From CAMASH01 sp041746635 (lineage in GTDB: Bacteria > Verrucomicrobiota > Verrucomicrobiia > Chthoniobacterales > Terrimicrobiaceae), in NCBI GenBank assembly GCA_041746635.1, contig JBGTGQ010000014.1, positions 30,004-94,003 on the forward strand: a stretch of 64,000 nucleotides of DNA, written 5' to 3'. The position numbers and the translations under genes were made by a program. The number at the start of each line of letters is the position of its first letter. The stretch's first letter is position 1. The notes beneath the pieces are model-generated. The model was not told the DNA's origin, made no database searches, and was given only the letters and a program-made list of their open reading frames with translations. Positions 46,766-55,522 of the stretch are shown piece after piece.

Positions 46766-49700
46766 ATGAGACCCCAACAAACCGGCGATGAATTTCTTTT
46801 GCTGAATCGCTTAATCTCACGGGCAAGCTTCTGGCAACCGGACTGGCTCAGAGCGTCTGCCTGGATCGAGCACATTCCCTTCGCATTCTGGATAACCGAG
46901 AACCTGCATCCGAGGCTGTTGGTGGAACTCGGAACCCATACCGGAACATCCTATTGCGCCTTCTGTCAGGCCGTGGACACAATAAACACGGAAACCAGAT
47001 GCTTTGCGGTCGATACGTGGGAAGGCGACGATCAGGCCGGTTTTTATGGCGCCGAGGTATTGGAGGCCCTGAACCACCACAACGAGACCAAATACGCGCG
47101 TTTTTCCAGCCTCCTGCGCGCGAGGTTCGACGAAGCAGTTTCCCACTTTGCGGATGGTTCCATCGATCTTCTGCATATCGACGGCTACCATGATTATGAC
47201 ACGGCCCGACACGATTGGGACACCTGGCATCCGAAACTCTCGCCCCGAGCGGTTGTTCTGTTTCACGACACAAACGTCCGCAAGGACAATTTCGGCGTTC
47301 ATCGGCTGTGGGCGGAACTGAGTCGAGACTACCCGCACTTTGAATTCCATCACGGCAATGGTCTAGGTGTGCTCGGCGTGGGGGCGGTGCCCGGGAATGT
47401 TTCCCAGCTCTTCAAAATCTCGCACGATGCCGACCAAAGCACACTGATCCGGACACTGTATGCCCGCCTCGGAGCTGAGATCAAACGACAGTGGCTGGAC
47501 CGCAATCGCATCCTGGAACTGGACCTCAGGTTGGGTGAACACGTCCGTCTTCTCGCCGCGCAAAAGCAAACCGAGAATACGCTGGCCGAAAACCTTCGGC
47601 TAGCCATCGAACGCGCTTCGACTTTGGAACAAGTCCGACTAAAGGAACGCGCGGAGAATCGTCAACTCGAGCTGCAGGTCGCCGAATTGTCCGCCCAGTC
47701 CAATCGCGCGCACGCTCAGCTTTCCACGACATCCGAGTTGCTTCACTCCCAACTGCTGAACCTGACGACGCTCCTCTCCAAACCGCGCGACCCATGGCAA
47801 CATTTTCGCAAAAAGTGGCTGACCAGCCTGAGGAAACGCCGGGCGGAGACGCGGGATGCGATCTTCCGGGGTTTGGTCACCTTGGGATGGACGAGACGCC
47901 ACCGGAAATTCCAGCTCCAAAGAGATGTCATCAAAAGATCGGAGCTCTTCGACAAGGCGTTCTATCGAGACCAATACAGGCAGCTGCTCAACCGGGCGAC
48001 CGATCCGCTGCTACACTACATCCGTTGCGGCGCGGCACTTGGTTGCAACCCCAACCCCCTGTTCGACACCAAGTGGTATCTTCACCGCTATCCCGAGGTT
48101 GCGAAATCCGGGAAGAATCCGCTGGTTCACTACATCGAGGACGGGGCCAGGGAAGGGTTGAATCCCGGGCCGTTCTTCGACGCACAAAGTTTCCTGGCTG
48201 AACATCCCGAGTTGCGCGACAGGAGCGTGAATCCACTCGCCTTTCACCTTAACAACGGGAACTCCATGGCCGGATTTGTCCGTTCTTCCGGAGAGAGGAT
48301 TCGCGTAGTCTTTCTCTCAGGTGAACCGGACACGCCCGGCTCGACGTATCGCGTGGAAATGCCTGCGAAAGCGCTCAATTCCCAGAAGGAGTATTCCGTC
48401 TTGATGGTCCGGGCCGACCAGATTGTTAGTCATCGCGATTTCATCCTTCAAGCCCATGTGCTGGTGATCTGGAGGCTGGCGTGGACCGACCAGCTTGCTG
48501 GCTTGTTAGCCCAGGGCCGGGGGAACGGACAGAAGGTTGTTTTCGATGCAGACGATTATTTGTTTGATCCTGCCATTGCCAGGATCCAGATCATCGACGG
48601 GATTCGAAGCACGGGGACGAGCGAAGAATCAACCGCAGATCACTTTGAAAGATTTCAAAAGACGCTGCTGATGGCCGATATTTGCACGGCACCCACCGAA
48701 ACCCTGGCTGCCCGGATGCGCGAATTTGGCAAACCCGCTTTTGTGCTTACCAATGGATTTGACCAGGAAACACACCTGAGAAGCCGCCAAGCACTCGGCC
48801 GGAAAAGAGCACGCCGAAACGATAATCTCATTCGCATAGGGTATGCGGGAGGAACACGCACTCACCAAAAGGATTTCTTGCAGGCGTCCGCCGCTGTCGG
48901 GCGAATTCTCCGTAAACATCCGCAAACCCGGCTCGTCGTATTTCATCAGGACACCGTGGGTGGAGTCCGCTGTTTGGATATCGAAGAATTTCCGGAAATC
49001 GCCGGATTGGAATCCCAGATTGAATGGCGTCCATTCGTTCCTCTACGCCAACTGCCGGACGAACTTGCACGCTTCGACATTAACCTGGCTCCGTTGGAGA
49101 TCGGGAATATTTTTTGCGAAGCCAAGAGTGAGTTGAAATATTTTGAAGCCGCTCTGGCCGAGGTACCCACCATCGCTTCCCCCACCATTCCTTACCAGGA
49201 GGCCATTGAACACGGTGAGACCGGCTTTCTTGCCAGGAACGCCGAGGAATGGTTTGAGTATCTTGACCGGTTGACTATCGATAAAGATCTCCGTGATAGG
49301 ATCGGAAAACAGGCGTTCTTTGACGTTTTCTGGAAGTATGGCCCGGAACGCCGGACCGAACGGGTTGGCACTGTGATCCGGCAATTCTTCCGTGAGGAAT
49401 CGGGCGCCACCCCATCTCACGAATGGGAAAGCCACTGCTTCCATTCCTGTGGGCACACCAGACCTGTCATTCCAAAGTTTGAGGTCGTCCTGGAGCATGG
49501 AAGCCCTCTGGAGTCCGAAGCGGATCTTGTCATTCCTCTCTACAACTACGCCCTCTTTATCGAGGAAACGCTTGAATCACTCAAAGCACAGTCGCTTCCA
49601 AACAAGGGTCTCATTGTGGTTGATGATTGCTCCACCGACGGATCATTGGAGGTGGCAAAAAGATGGATCGAGCGGAACAGCCACGCATTCCGGCATGTAG

Positions 49701-50257
49701 CGTTGTTGAAAAACACTGTGAATTCCAAATTGTCGCTGACCCGAAACGCCGGATTTTCCTTCTCCGAGGCGCTCTTTGTCATGCCCGTCGATGCCGACAA
49801 TCTACTACAACCCGGTTGCCTTGAGAGTTGTTTGAGGGCCATCCAAAACACAACGGCGGCGGTGGCGTATCCTACAGTACAGGAATTCGGCGAGGGGCAG
49901 GGCACACGAAGTTGTGAGGAATGGCACCCGAGCCGTTTCGTCACGGGCAACTATCTGGATTCCATGGCTTTGATCCGAAGAAGTGCGTGGGCGGCCGTCG
50001 GCGGCTATGATGAAGTAATGGTATATGGGTGGGAGGATTACGATCTGTGGGCGAAATTTGTCGAACAGGGATTCCACGGTATCTGGGTGAAGGGATCGAC
50101 CGCACTCTACCGCGTACACAGCAAGTCCATGCTGCACACCGTCACCGATGCAGCCTTAAACAAAGGGAAGGTCGTCGCGGAAATGAGCAGGCGGCATCCG
50201 TGGCTTCAAATTCCTTCCTCCAAATTGGAACACGTATCCGGACTCCTTATCCGTTGA
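46766..50257 (+). CDS. Three-part fusion: class I methyltransferase, GT4-like and GT2 glycosyltransferases
   Basis: A product of about 1,163 residues. An N-terminal methyltransferase domain (about 45-211) matches Methyltransf_24 (LLVELGTHTGTSYCAFCQAV, DLLHIDGYHDYDTARHDWDT). A coiled-coil-like stretch follows (about 235-320). Two repeats of a roughly 37-residue unit come next (DPLLHYIRCGAALGCNPNPL and NPLVHYIEDGAREGLNPGPF). A GT-B fold glycosyltransferase (about 510-880) has RIGYAGGTRTHQKD and AKSELKYFEAALAEVPTIAS. A GT-A family-2 domain (about 915-1150) has ADLVIPLYNYALFIEETLES and VDDCSTDGSLE, with DAD at the metal site. Such fusions build surface polysaccharide or glycoprotein chains. GTG 46754 is an alternative start. 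Confidence 0.85.
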   Translation: MRPQQTGDEFLLLNRLISRASFWQPDWLRASAWIEHIPFAFWITENLHPRLLVELGTHTGTSYCAFCQAVDTINTETRCFAVDTWEGDDQAGFYGAEVLEALNHHNETKYARFSSLLRARFDEAVSHFADGSIDLLHIDGYHDYDTARHDWDTWHPKLSPRAVVLFHDTNVRKDNFGVHRLWAELSRDYPHFEFHHGNGLGVLGVGAVPGNVSQLFKISHDADQSTLIRTLYARLGAEIKRQWLDRNRILELDLRLGEHVRLLAAQKQTENTLAENLRLAIERASTLEQVRLKERAENRQLELQVAELSAQSNRAHAQLSTTSELLHSQLLNLTTLLSKPRDPWQHFRKKWLTSLRKRRAETRDAIFRGLVTLGWTRRHRKFQLQRDVIKRSELFDKAFYRDQYRQLLNRATDPLLHYIRCGAALGCNPNPLFDTKWYLHRYPEVAKSGKNPLVHYIEDGAREGLNPGPFFDAQSFLAEHPELRDRSVNPLAFHLNNGNSMAGFVRSSGERIRVVFLSGEPDTPGSTYRVEMPAKALNSQKEYSVLMVRADQIVSHRDFILQAHVLVIWRLAWTDQLAGLLAQGRGNGQKVVFDADDYLFDPAIARIQIIDGIRSTGTSEESTADHFERFQKTLLMADICTAPTETLAARMREFGKPAFVLTNGFDQETHLRSRQALGRKRARRNDNLIRIGYAGGTRTHQKDFLQASAAVGRILRKHPQTRLVVFHQDTVGGVRCLDIEEFPEIAGLESQIEWRPFVPLRQLPDELARFDINLAPLEIGNIFCEAKSELKYFEAALAEVPTIASPTIPYQEAIEHGETGFLARNAEEWFEYLDRLTIDKDLRDRIGKQAFFDVFWKYGPERRTERVGTVIRQFFREESGATPSHEWESHCFHSCGHTRPVIPKFEVVLEHGSPLESEADLVIPLYNYALFIEETLESLKAQSLPNKGLIVVDDCSTDGSLEVAKRWIERNSHAFRHVALLKNTVNSKLSLTRNAGFSFSEALFVMPVDADNLLQPGCLESCLRAIQNTTAAVAYPTVQEFGEGQGTRSCEEWHPSRFVTGNYLDSMALIRRSAWAAVGGYDEVMVYGWEDYDLWAKFVEQGFHGIWVKGSTALYRVHSKSMLHTVTDAALNKGKVVAEMSRRHPWLQIPSSKLEHVSGLLIR

Positions 50258-51188
50258 GACGCTTTGCAATACTGGTGGCTAACCGGATTACCGACCGTAA
50301 CAACGATGCGATCAGGGGCCGCCGGGAGAATAGATTTTCCACATAGGAATATCTTTCCTCGATAGACAAAATTTCTCCAGGCACACGACTTGCGAAAAAA
50401 TTGTCAATGTCAGGAACTATGGATGCACCCCATTTGCATTTGAAATATTCGGCGTTATTTAACTCATGATCTGTTCTGCCGGGCGTCGATAGCCCGTGGT
50501 GATAGATCACGCTATCGGCTGCGTAGAAAATCTTGTATCCCTTTTGACGCGCCCGGAGACAAAAGTCCACGTCCTCAAAGCCGTTTTTGAATGCCGGGTC
50601 AAAACCGCCAAGTTCTAAAAATGTCTGCTTCTTTACCAACCAACAGGCAGCCGTCAGGATTTGAAATTCCTGGCTGATGAGCGCGGGCCAAAAATCCGCC
50701 GGCTGGCCACGGTAGAGGTGGACCGCGACGCCGCGTTTATTAAAAACCATGCCGGCGTGATTAATCAGGTCGGTTCCAGGAGTCAAATGACGGTTGCCGA
50801 CGACGCCGATGCGCGGATTTCCACGAGCGGCAGCAAGGAGTTTTTCCAGCCAGCCGGCCGTAGCCAGGGTGTCGTTGTTGAGAAGGCACATGTATTCCCC
50901 CCGGGCAAGCAGGGCGGCCATGTTGATCTTTTCCGCAAAAGATTTCCGCGCCTCGTTTTGGATGGTTCGAACAGGCGGGTGAAGAGAATGCAGAAACTCG
51001 GGGGTCCCATCCGTCGAACCGTCATCGATGACGATGACTTCAAACAGAGGGGAGGACGTTGCGGTGGCGAACACGCTATCGAGGCAGGCGCGCGTGAGAT
51101 CCAATCGGTTGTGGACCGGAATGAGAATGGATACACGGGGCGGGCTAGTTCCCGGAGTCGGTTCATTGGGAGCATCCAAAGCGTTCAC
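50247..51188 (-). CDS. Family-2 glycosyltransferase
   Basis: A 313-residue GT-A enzyme. The nucleotide-sugar fold is shown by VSILIPVHNRLDLTRACLDS, EVIVIDDGSTDGTPEFL and YMCLLNNDTLATAGWLEKLL, where NND stands in the DXD position. Later GGFDPAFKNGFEDVDFCLRA carries the catalytic-base ED pair typical of rhamnosyl- or glucosyl-type GT2 enzymes. A C-terminal basic helix (SVIRLATSIAKRLNG) may associate with the membrane. It faces the fusion gene and their 3' ends overlap by 11 bases. It shares a 173-base divergent region with the next plus-strand glycosyltransferase. Confidence 0.88.
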   Translation of the reverse strand: MNALDAPNEPTPGTSPPRVSILIPVHNRLDLTRACLDSVFATATSSPLFEVIVIDDGSTDGTPEFLHSLHPPVRTIQNEARKSFAEKINMAALLARGEYMCLLNNDTLATAGWLEKLLAAARGNPRIGVVGNRHLTPGTDLINHAGMVFNKRGVAVHLYRGQPADFWPALISQEFQILTAACWLVKKQTFLELGGFDPAFKNGFEDVDFCLRARQKGYKIFYAADSVIYHHGLSTPGRTDHELNNAEYFKCKWGASIVPDIDNFFASRVPGEILSIEERYSYVENLFSRRPLIASLLRSVIRLATSIAKRLNG

Positions 51189-51361
51189 ATAGCGTTCCTC
51201 AAAAACGAAACACTATGAAATCAAAATCATGCGCGCTGCAACGCAATTGAGATGGCACACAGCGGCCGGGGAATTTTTACCAAAGTCGCTTCAGATGAAA
51301 AATCGATTCCCCATTCTGTTGTCGCCGAAGAAGCCATCCAGTGCGTATTGTTGGGTCTTTC

Positions 51362-52105
51362 ATGTCCCGTCCGGTCAGCATTGTTACCGTTAATTTTGAC
51401 AGCCTTTTTTACATCAGGCTTCTGGTGGAAAAAGTGCGGGAATTCATCGGTTCGCGCGCGTATGAAATCGTAGTGGTGGATCGGGGCAGCAGGGATGGGA
51501 GTCGGGAATGGCTGCGGGAGCAGCCCGATGTGCGCCTGATTCTGAAACGCCAATGGCGGCAATCTCGCCATTCCCACGGTGAGGCGGCAGAGGCCGGGGT
51601 GCGGGCGGCGCTGCACGAGATCATTGTTCTGATGGATTCCGACGCCCATCCCATCGCCGGCCGTTGGCTCGAACTCACGGCTGACAAGCTGGACGATCAC
51701 TGCCGCCTCGCGGGCGCTCAATTCCATATCGCCCGCCGAAACAACCCGCATGGCTGGTACATTCACCCGCACTTCATGACCTTCTTCAAGGCAGATTTCG
51801 GGACTCGTGTCACGCTGCGCAAAGTCCGCGGCCGCGACACCGACACGGCGGAAGACTCGACCGTGCGCCTGCTGGAGTCCGGCTTCGACGTACTTGGATA
51901 TCCCATGGAATTCCAAGCACGCTTTTCGGTCGGGCACCCCTGCCTCCCCACCGTTTCCGCCGGTGTTTTTCACGCTTGGTATTCCACTCGGTTGGTGAAG
52001 AACAGCGAGGAAGTTCACACTGAGACCGGTGCCGGTATCACGCAGGAAAACTATGCCAAACCTCTGCGCGAGCGACTAAGGCAGTTGTATGGCCTCAACT
52101 TCTAA
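51362..52105 (+). CDS. Small family-2-like glycosyltransferase
   Basis: A 247-residue GT-A-type protein. VSIVTVNFDSLFYIRLLVEK and YEIVVVDRGSRDGSREWL give the N-terminal nucleotide site, with VDRGSRDGS where VDNGSxDGS is usual. EIIVLMDSDAHPIAGRWLEL carries the DSD metal motif. The C-terminal half is shorter than in most GT2 enzymes and has few recognisable motifs. I start at ATG 51362, directly before the first strand; GTG 51341 would add seven residues. It lies 23 bases before the next gene on the same strand, so the two form a small operon. Confidence 0.78.
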   Translation: MSRPVSIVTVNFDSLFYIRLLVEKVREFIGSRAYEIVVVDRGSRDGSREWLREQPDVRLILKRQWRQSRHSHGEAAEAGVRAALHEIIVLMDSDAHPIAGRWLELTADKLDDHCRLAGAQFHIARRNNPHGWYIHPHFMTFFKADFGTRVTLRKVRGRDTDTAEDSTVRLLESGFDVLGYPMEFQARFSVGHPCLPTVSAGVFHAWYSTRLVKNSEEVHTETGAGITQENYAKPLRERLRQLYGLNF

Positions 52106-52128
52106 ATCCGGTCGTAGTTTTTCTGTTT

Positions 52129-53340
52129 ATGTCCTCGCTAGTTTATTTTGAAGCCAGCGATACCGCCCGGATCAACGCACAAACCGGAATTCAAACTGTG
52201 GTGCGAGGAATGATTGCCGGACTTTCCTCACAGGGGTGCGTCGTCCACCCGGTGCGCTGGTCGTTCAAAAGAGGATGTCTGACTCCCCTGAAACCAGAGT
52301 GGGAACGGAATCTCGGGCTGCCTGGGGGGGGAAGTCGGTGGCTGCCCCTCTCTTCGCTTTTGCGCCCCCAATTCTGGTCCGCGTGGAGAAATGCGCGGGG
52401 AATGAACTACAAGACCCCTGTTCACCACCATCCCGTGCATGCGCAACTTTTCCAAGGTGGGTGGTTGATCATGCCGGAACTGATGGAGGGCCGCCATGCG
52501 CGCATGATCATCGATTACGCCAAACTGCATGGTCTGCGCGTGGCGGGAATTTTCCATGATGCCATCGCCTTTCATCACCCCGAACTGGTTTTGCATTGGA
52601 CGCGTAAACAGCATGCGGACTACATGATGGCTATTGCGGGACTGGACGCCGTGATCGCAGTTTCCGATCAATCGGCCCGGCACTTCACTGAGTTCGCACA
52701 ATCCCAAAACAGCCCAGTGCCCCGGGTGAGAGTCTGCCGCCTGCCCGCGCAAATTACCGGGCAGGAACGCGAAACCGAGCTTAAGGAAATCACCGGCGGC
52801 ATCGTAAAAATCCTCTGCGTCTCGACCCTGGAGCCGCGTAAAAATCACGCGAGGGTGATCAATGCTTTTGAAAGTGCCCGCTCGCGGCTGGTCGGAACGA
52901 AGCTGGAACTGCACTTGGTCGGCGCACCTTACGAGAAAGCTCCAGAAATTGCCGGCGCCGTGCGCGCTCTCACCCGGAAGAATCCGGCGATCTTCTGGCA
53001 TGAAGGCGCCGGCGGGGCGGAGCTGCGGGAATTCTACCGGGACTGCGACTTCACAATCTTCGGCTCCTGGATCGAAGGATTTGGTCTGCCCGTGATGGAA
53101 AGCCTGTGGTTTGGCAAGCCGTGCCTTTGCTCTAACCAAGGCGTGATGGCGGAAAACGCGGAGGGGGGCGGCTGCCTCATGGTCGATGTTCAGGACGTGA
53201 ATGCGCTGGCCGATGGCATGGTCAAACTAGCCAGCGAGCCGGATTTCCGGCGGGAACTCGGTCAACAGGCCTTGCAGCGGAAGCTGAAAACCTGGAACGA
53301 CTACGGGGGCGAAATCCTGGGAATCCTTAAAGAGATTTGA
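52129..53340 (+). CDS. GT4-family (GT-B) glycosyltransferase
   Basis: A 403-residue retaining GT-B glycosyltransferase. The N-terminal domain contains VYFEASDTARINAQTGIQTV, a loop often seen in family-4 enzymes, and VAGIFHDAIAFHHPELV with AVIAVSDQSARHFTEF. The C-terminal donor-binding domain has VKILCVSTLEPRKNHARVIN, YRDCDFTIFGSWIEGFGLPV with the conserved E of the GT4 E-x7-E motif, and MESLWFGKPCLCSNQGVMAE. It probably adds a mannosyl, glucosyl or similar residue from a nucleotide sugar. The 3' end overlaps the next gene, on the opposite strand, by 14 bases. Confidence 0.9.
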   Translation: MSSLVYFEASDTARINAQTGIQTVVRGMIAGLSSQGCVVHPVRWSFKRGCLTPLKPEWERNLGLPGGGSRWLPLSSLLRPQFWSAWRNARGMNYKTPVHHHPVHAQLFQGGWLIMPELMEGRHARMIIDYAKLHGLRVAGIFHDAIAFHHPELVLHWTRKQHADYMMAIAGLDAVIAVSDQSARHFTEFAQSQNSPVPRVRVCRLPAQITGQERETELKEITGGIVKILCVSTLEPRKNHARVINAFESARSRLVGTKLELHLVGAPYEKAPEIAGAVRALTRKNPAIFWHEGAGGAELREFYRDCDFTIFGSWIEGFGLPVMESLWFGKPCLCSNQGVMAENAEGGGCLMVDVQDVNALADGMVKLASEPDFRRELGQQALQRKLKTWNDYGGEILGILKEI

Positions 53341-55390
53341 AACGCGGATCGATCTCGCCTAGCCGCCGCCGCATCCGACCCAGCACGGTACCCGGGTTCA
53401 TGGTCTCCCTGAGATCGGTTCGGGCCCGCTCGCCCAACTGGCGGGCTGCTGCGCGATTCTCGAAAACCCAGCGCATGTGACTCGCCGCGTGGTCCGCATC
53501 CGGTTCGGCCCAAAAATTTCCCGCCTCATAGACGCCGTGGTCGCGCTCGATTTCGGTGAGTTGATACCGGACCAACAGGCTGTTGGCGGGGGTGGTGAAA
53601 TCCATGTTACCCGAGTATCCCGTGGCGATCACCGGCTTGCCGAAGCTCATGGCTTGGGCCATGCCGAGACCGAGACCCTCGGAACGATGCAGCGAAATGT
53701 AACAATCGGCCGTGGCGAAAAGCTGTTTCATGCGGGGGCCGTCCAGATGCTCATCGATCCAGGTGACATTCAAGCCTTCACTGAGGCGCTTGAGTTTTGT
53801 TGCCTCTTCGGAGTGCCGGTCTGCGTTGATGGATTTCAGGATCAGGCGGACATCGTCTTTTTCTGAGCCGAAGGCCATTTCAAAGGCGGTGATGAGCCCT
53901 TCAGGATTTTTCCGTTGAATAACGCTGTGAAAATCAAAATTGAAGAGAAACAGGAAGGAATCCCGTTCGAACCCAAATCCCTCCCGATCCGGGGCCGGCA
54001 TTTGTTGTTCGAAAAAAGGATAGCCGATTTGAGTGACCGGGATCGGCGACACGGCGGCAAATGCCTTTTGGCAGAAACTGGTGGCGGTCCAGATCTCGTC
54101 GTAATAATCGAACGCGGGATGCCAGCGCGGAGGAAATTTTTCCAGTTCCCAATACCAAAGGGCAATGTTGTAACGATCCTGGAAAAATCGCGGTCCGCGA
54201 TCGCGGGAAAACCGTTTGGCGTAATCGAACGAAAAAGTCATCAAGTTTACGCCATTCGGATTGCTTTGGGAAAACCGGTCGAAGCTCCGGTCCAGATTGC
54301 GATGGTCGCGGCTGTGAATATTGATAAAGACGGCCGGCAGATTGCTTTTGTGGATCACCTGGCAAAACGCGCGGGACGAGTCTCCGATGCCGTATTCGCC
54401 TTGGAAAAAGCCGGCCACGTTGAGCCCGACCGGAAGATTTCTCCCGGTGCTGCCAGCGGGTTTCTCCTGCGGACGGCGCAGTAAGGGAAGGCACTGGCGG
54501 TATCCAAAAAATAGCGGGGAAAGGGCATGAAAAAGCAGCGGGCCAAACTTATCGACTAGGGCCTTTCCCTCCGCACGACCAAGCTGCCGGCTGCGCCTCG
54601 CCAGATCGGCGATGGCCCGGTGACGGAGGTAGCTTTTGCAGAATTTGGAAAGACGGACATAGGATCGGTCCAGATAACGATCGAGAAGAGCCAACTGATC
54701 CTCCGATTGGGTGAGGGTGCGTTTGTCTTTCTCCGTCTGTTGATTCGCATGCCTGCGATACGAAACGAGCGGTTCGGAAACGGCGGCGAAGCAGCCTTGT
54801 TCGAGAAGGTGAAACCACATTTCCCAATCGGCGGAGTGAAAAAACTTCTCATCAAATCCGCGCAGTGCCCGTTCGCGACGGAACATGGTGGCGCTGGGTG
54901 AGCCGGCGAGGTTTTTTCTCTCGCGCAGACTCCTCGTGATCACGGTGGGGCCGGTGACCAGCTTGTTCTCTGCAAAAAATGGCGGGTAGCGGAGTTTTTG
55001 CGAAGACCGATCGACGACCTGTACCGCGCAAGCAACCAGGCTGACGCCTGTATGCTGATCGAGGATGGAGGCCATTTTTCCCAGGGCGTCTTTCGCGGAA
55101 AGGAAGTCATCGGCATGAAGAAATTTCACATACTCCCCGCGGGCGGCGCGGAGGCAGACGTTGCGGTTCTTCACCATCCCCAGATTGACGGCATTCTTTT
55201 TCACAACGACTCGCGGGTCCTTCGCCGCGTAGTTGCAGGCAATCGCGAACGAGTCATCCCGCGAACAGTCGTCCACCACGATCAATTCAAAGTCGGTGAA
55301 ATCCTGCCTCAAGACGGACTCGATGGCTTCCGGAAGAAAGGCCCCGTAATTAAAGACATCAACGCAGACGCTGATCTTGGGAATGCTCAT
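53327..55390 (-). CDS. Fusion of GT2 and GT4-like glycosyltransferases
   Basis: A 687-residue two-domain glycosyltransferase. Residues 1-215 form a family-2 domain: KISVCVDVFNYGAFLPEAIE, ELIVVDDCSRDDSFAIACNY, EYVKFLHADDFLSAKDALGK with HADD at the metal site, and FHSADWEMWFHLLEQG. A linker with helices follows. Residues about 318-680 form a GT-B domain: GLNVAGFFQGEYGIGDSSRA, NIALWYWELEKFPPRWHPAF, FLFLFNFDFHSVIQRKNPEG and YISLHRSEGLGLGMAQAMSF, then GKPVIATGYSGNMDF. The GT-B half resembles enzymes found beside polysaccharide loci. It is convergent with the upstream GT4 gene and divergent from proS. Confidence 0.88.
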   Translation of the reverse strand: MSIPKISVCVDVFNYGAFLPEAIESVLRQDFTDFELIVVDDCSRDDSFAIACNYAAKDPRVVVKKNAVNLGMVKNRNVCLRAARGEYVKFLHADDFLSAKDALGKMASILDQHTGVSLVACAVQVVDRSSQKLRYPPFFAENKLVTGPTVITRSLRERKNLAGSPSATMFRRERALRGFDEKFFHSADWEMWFHLLEQGCFAAVSEPLVSYRRHANQQTEKDKRTLTQSEDQLALLDRYLDRSYVRLSKFCKSYLRHRAIADLARRSRQLGRAEGKALVDKFGPLLFHALSPLFFGYRQCLPLLRRPQEKPAGSTGRNLPVGLNVAGFFQGEYGIGDSSRAFCQVIHKSNLPAVFINIHSRDHRNLDRSFDRFSQSNPNGVNLMTFSFDYAKRFSRDRGPRFFQDRYNIALWYWELEKFPPRWHPAFDYYDEIWTATSFCQKAFAAVSPIPVTQIGYPFFEQQMPAPDREGFGFERDSFLFLFNFDFHSVIQRKNPEGLITAFEMAFGSEKDDVRLILKSINADRHSEEATKLKRLSEGLNVTWIDEHLDGPRMKQLFATADCYISLHRSEGLGLGMAQAMSFGKPVIATGYSGNMDFTTPANSLLVRYQLTEIERDHGVYEAGNFWAEPDADHAASHMRWVFENRAAARQLGERARTDLRETMNPGTVLGRMRRRLGEIDPRFKSL

Positions 55391-55522
55391 GGTTCAGGTT
55401 CTACACAGCGACCGTGAACCAGCCCTTGGCGGGTTGCACAATAACAAAACGAATTCAGGAGTGCGGATGAGGCCCGTTTTCCGCATGGCTTGAGATTGCC
55501 TTCCGGCTGCAGGTGGTGCTTT

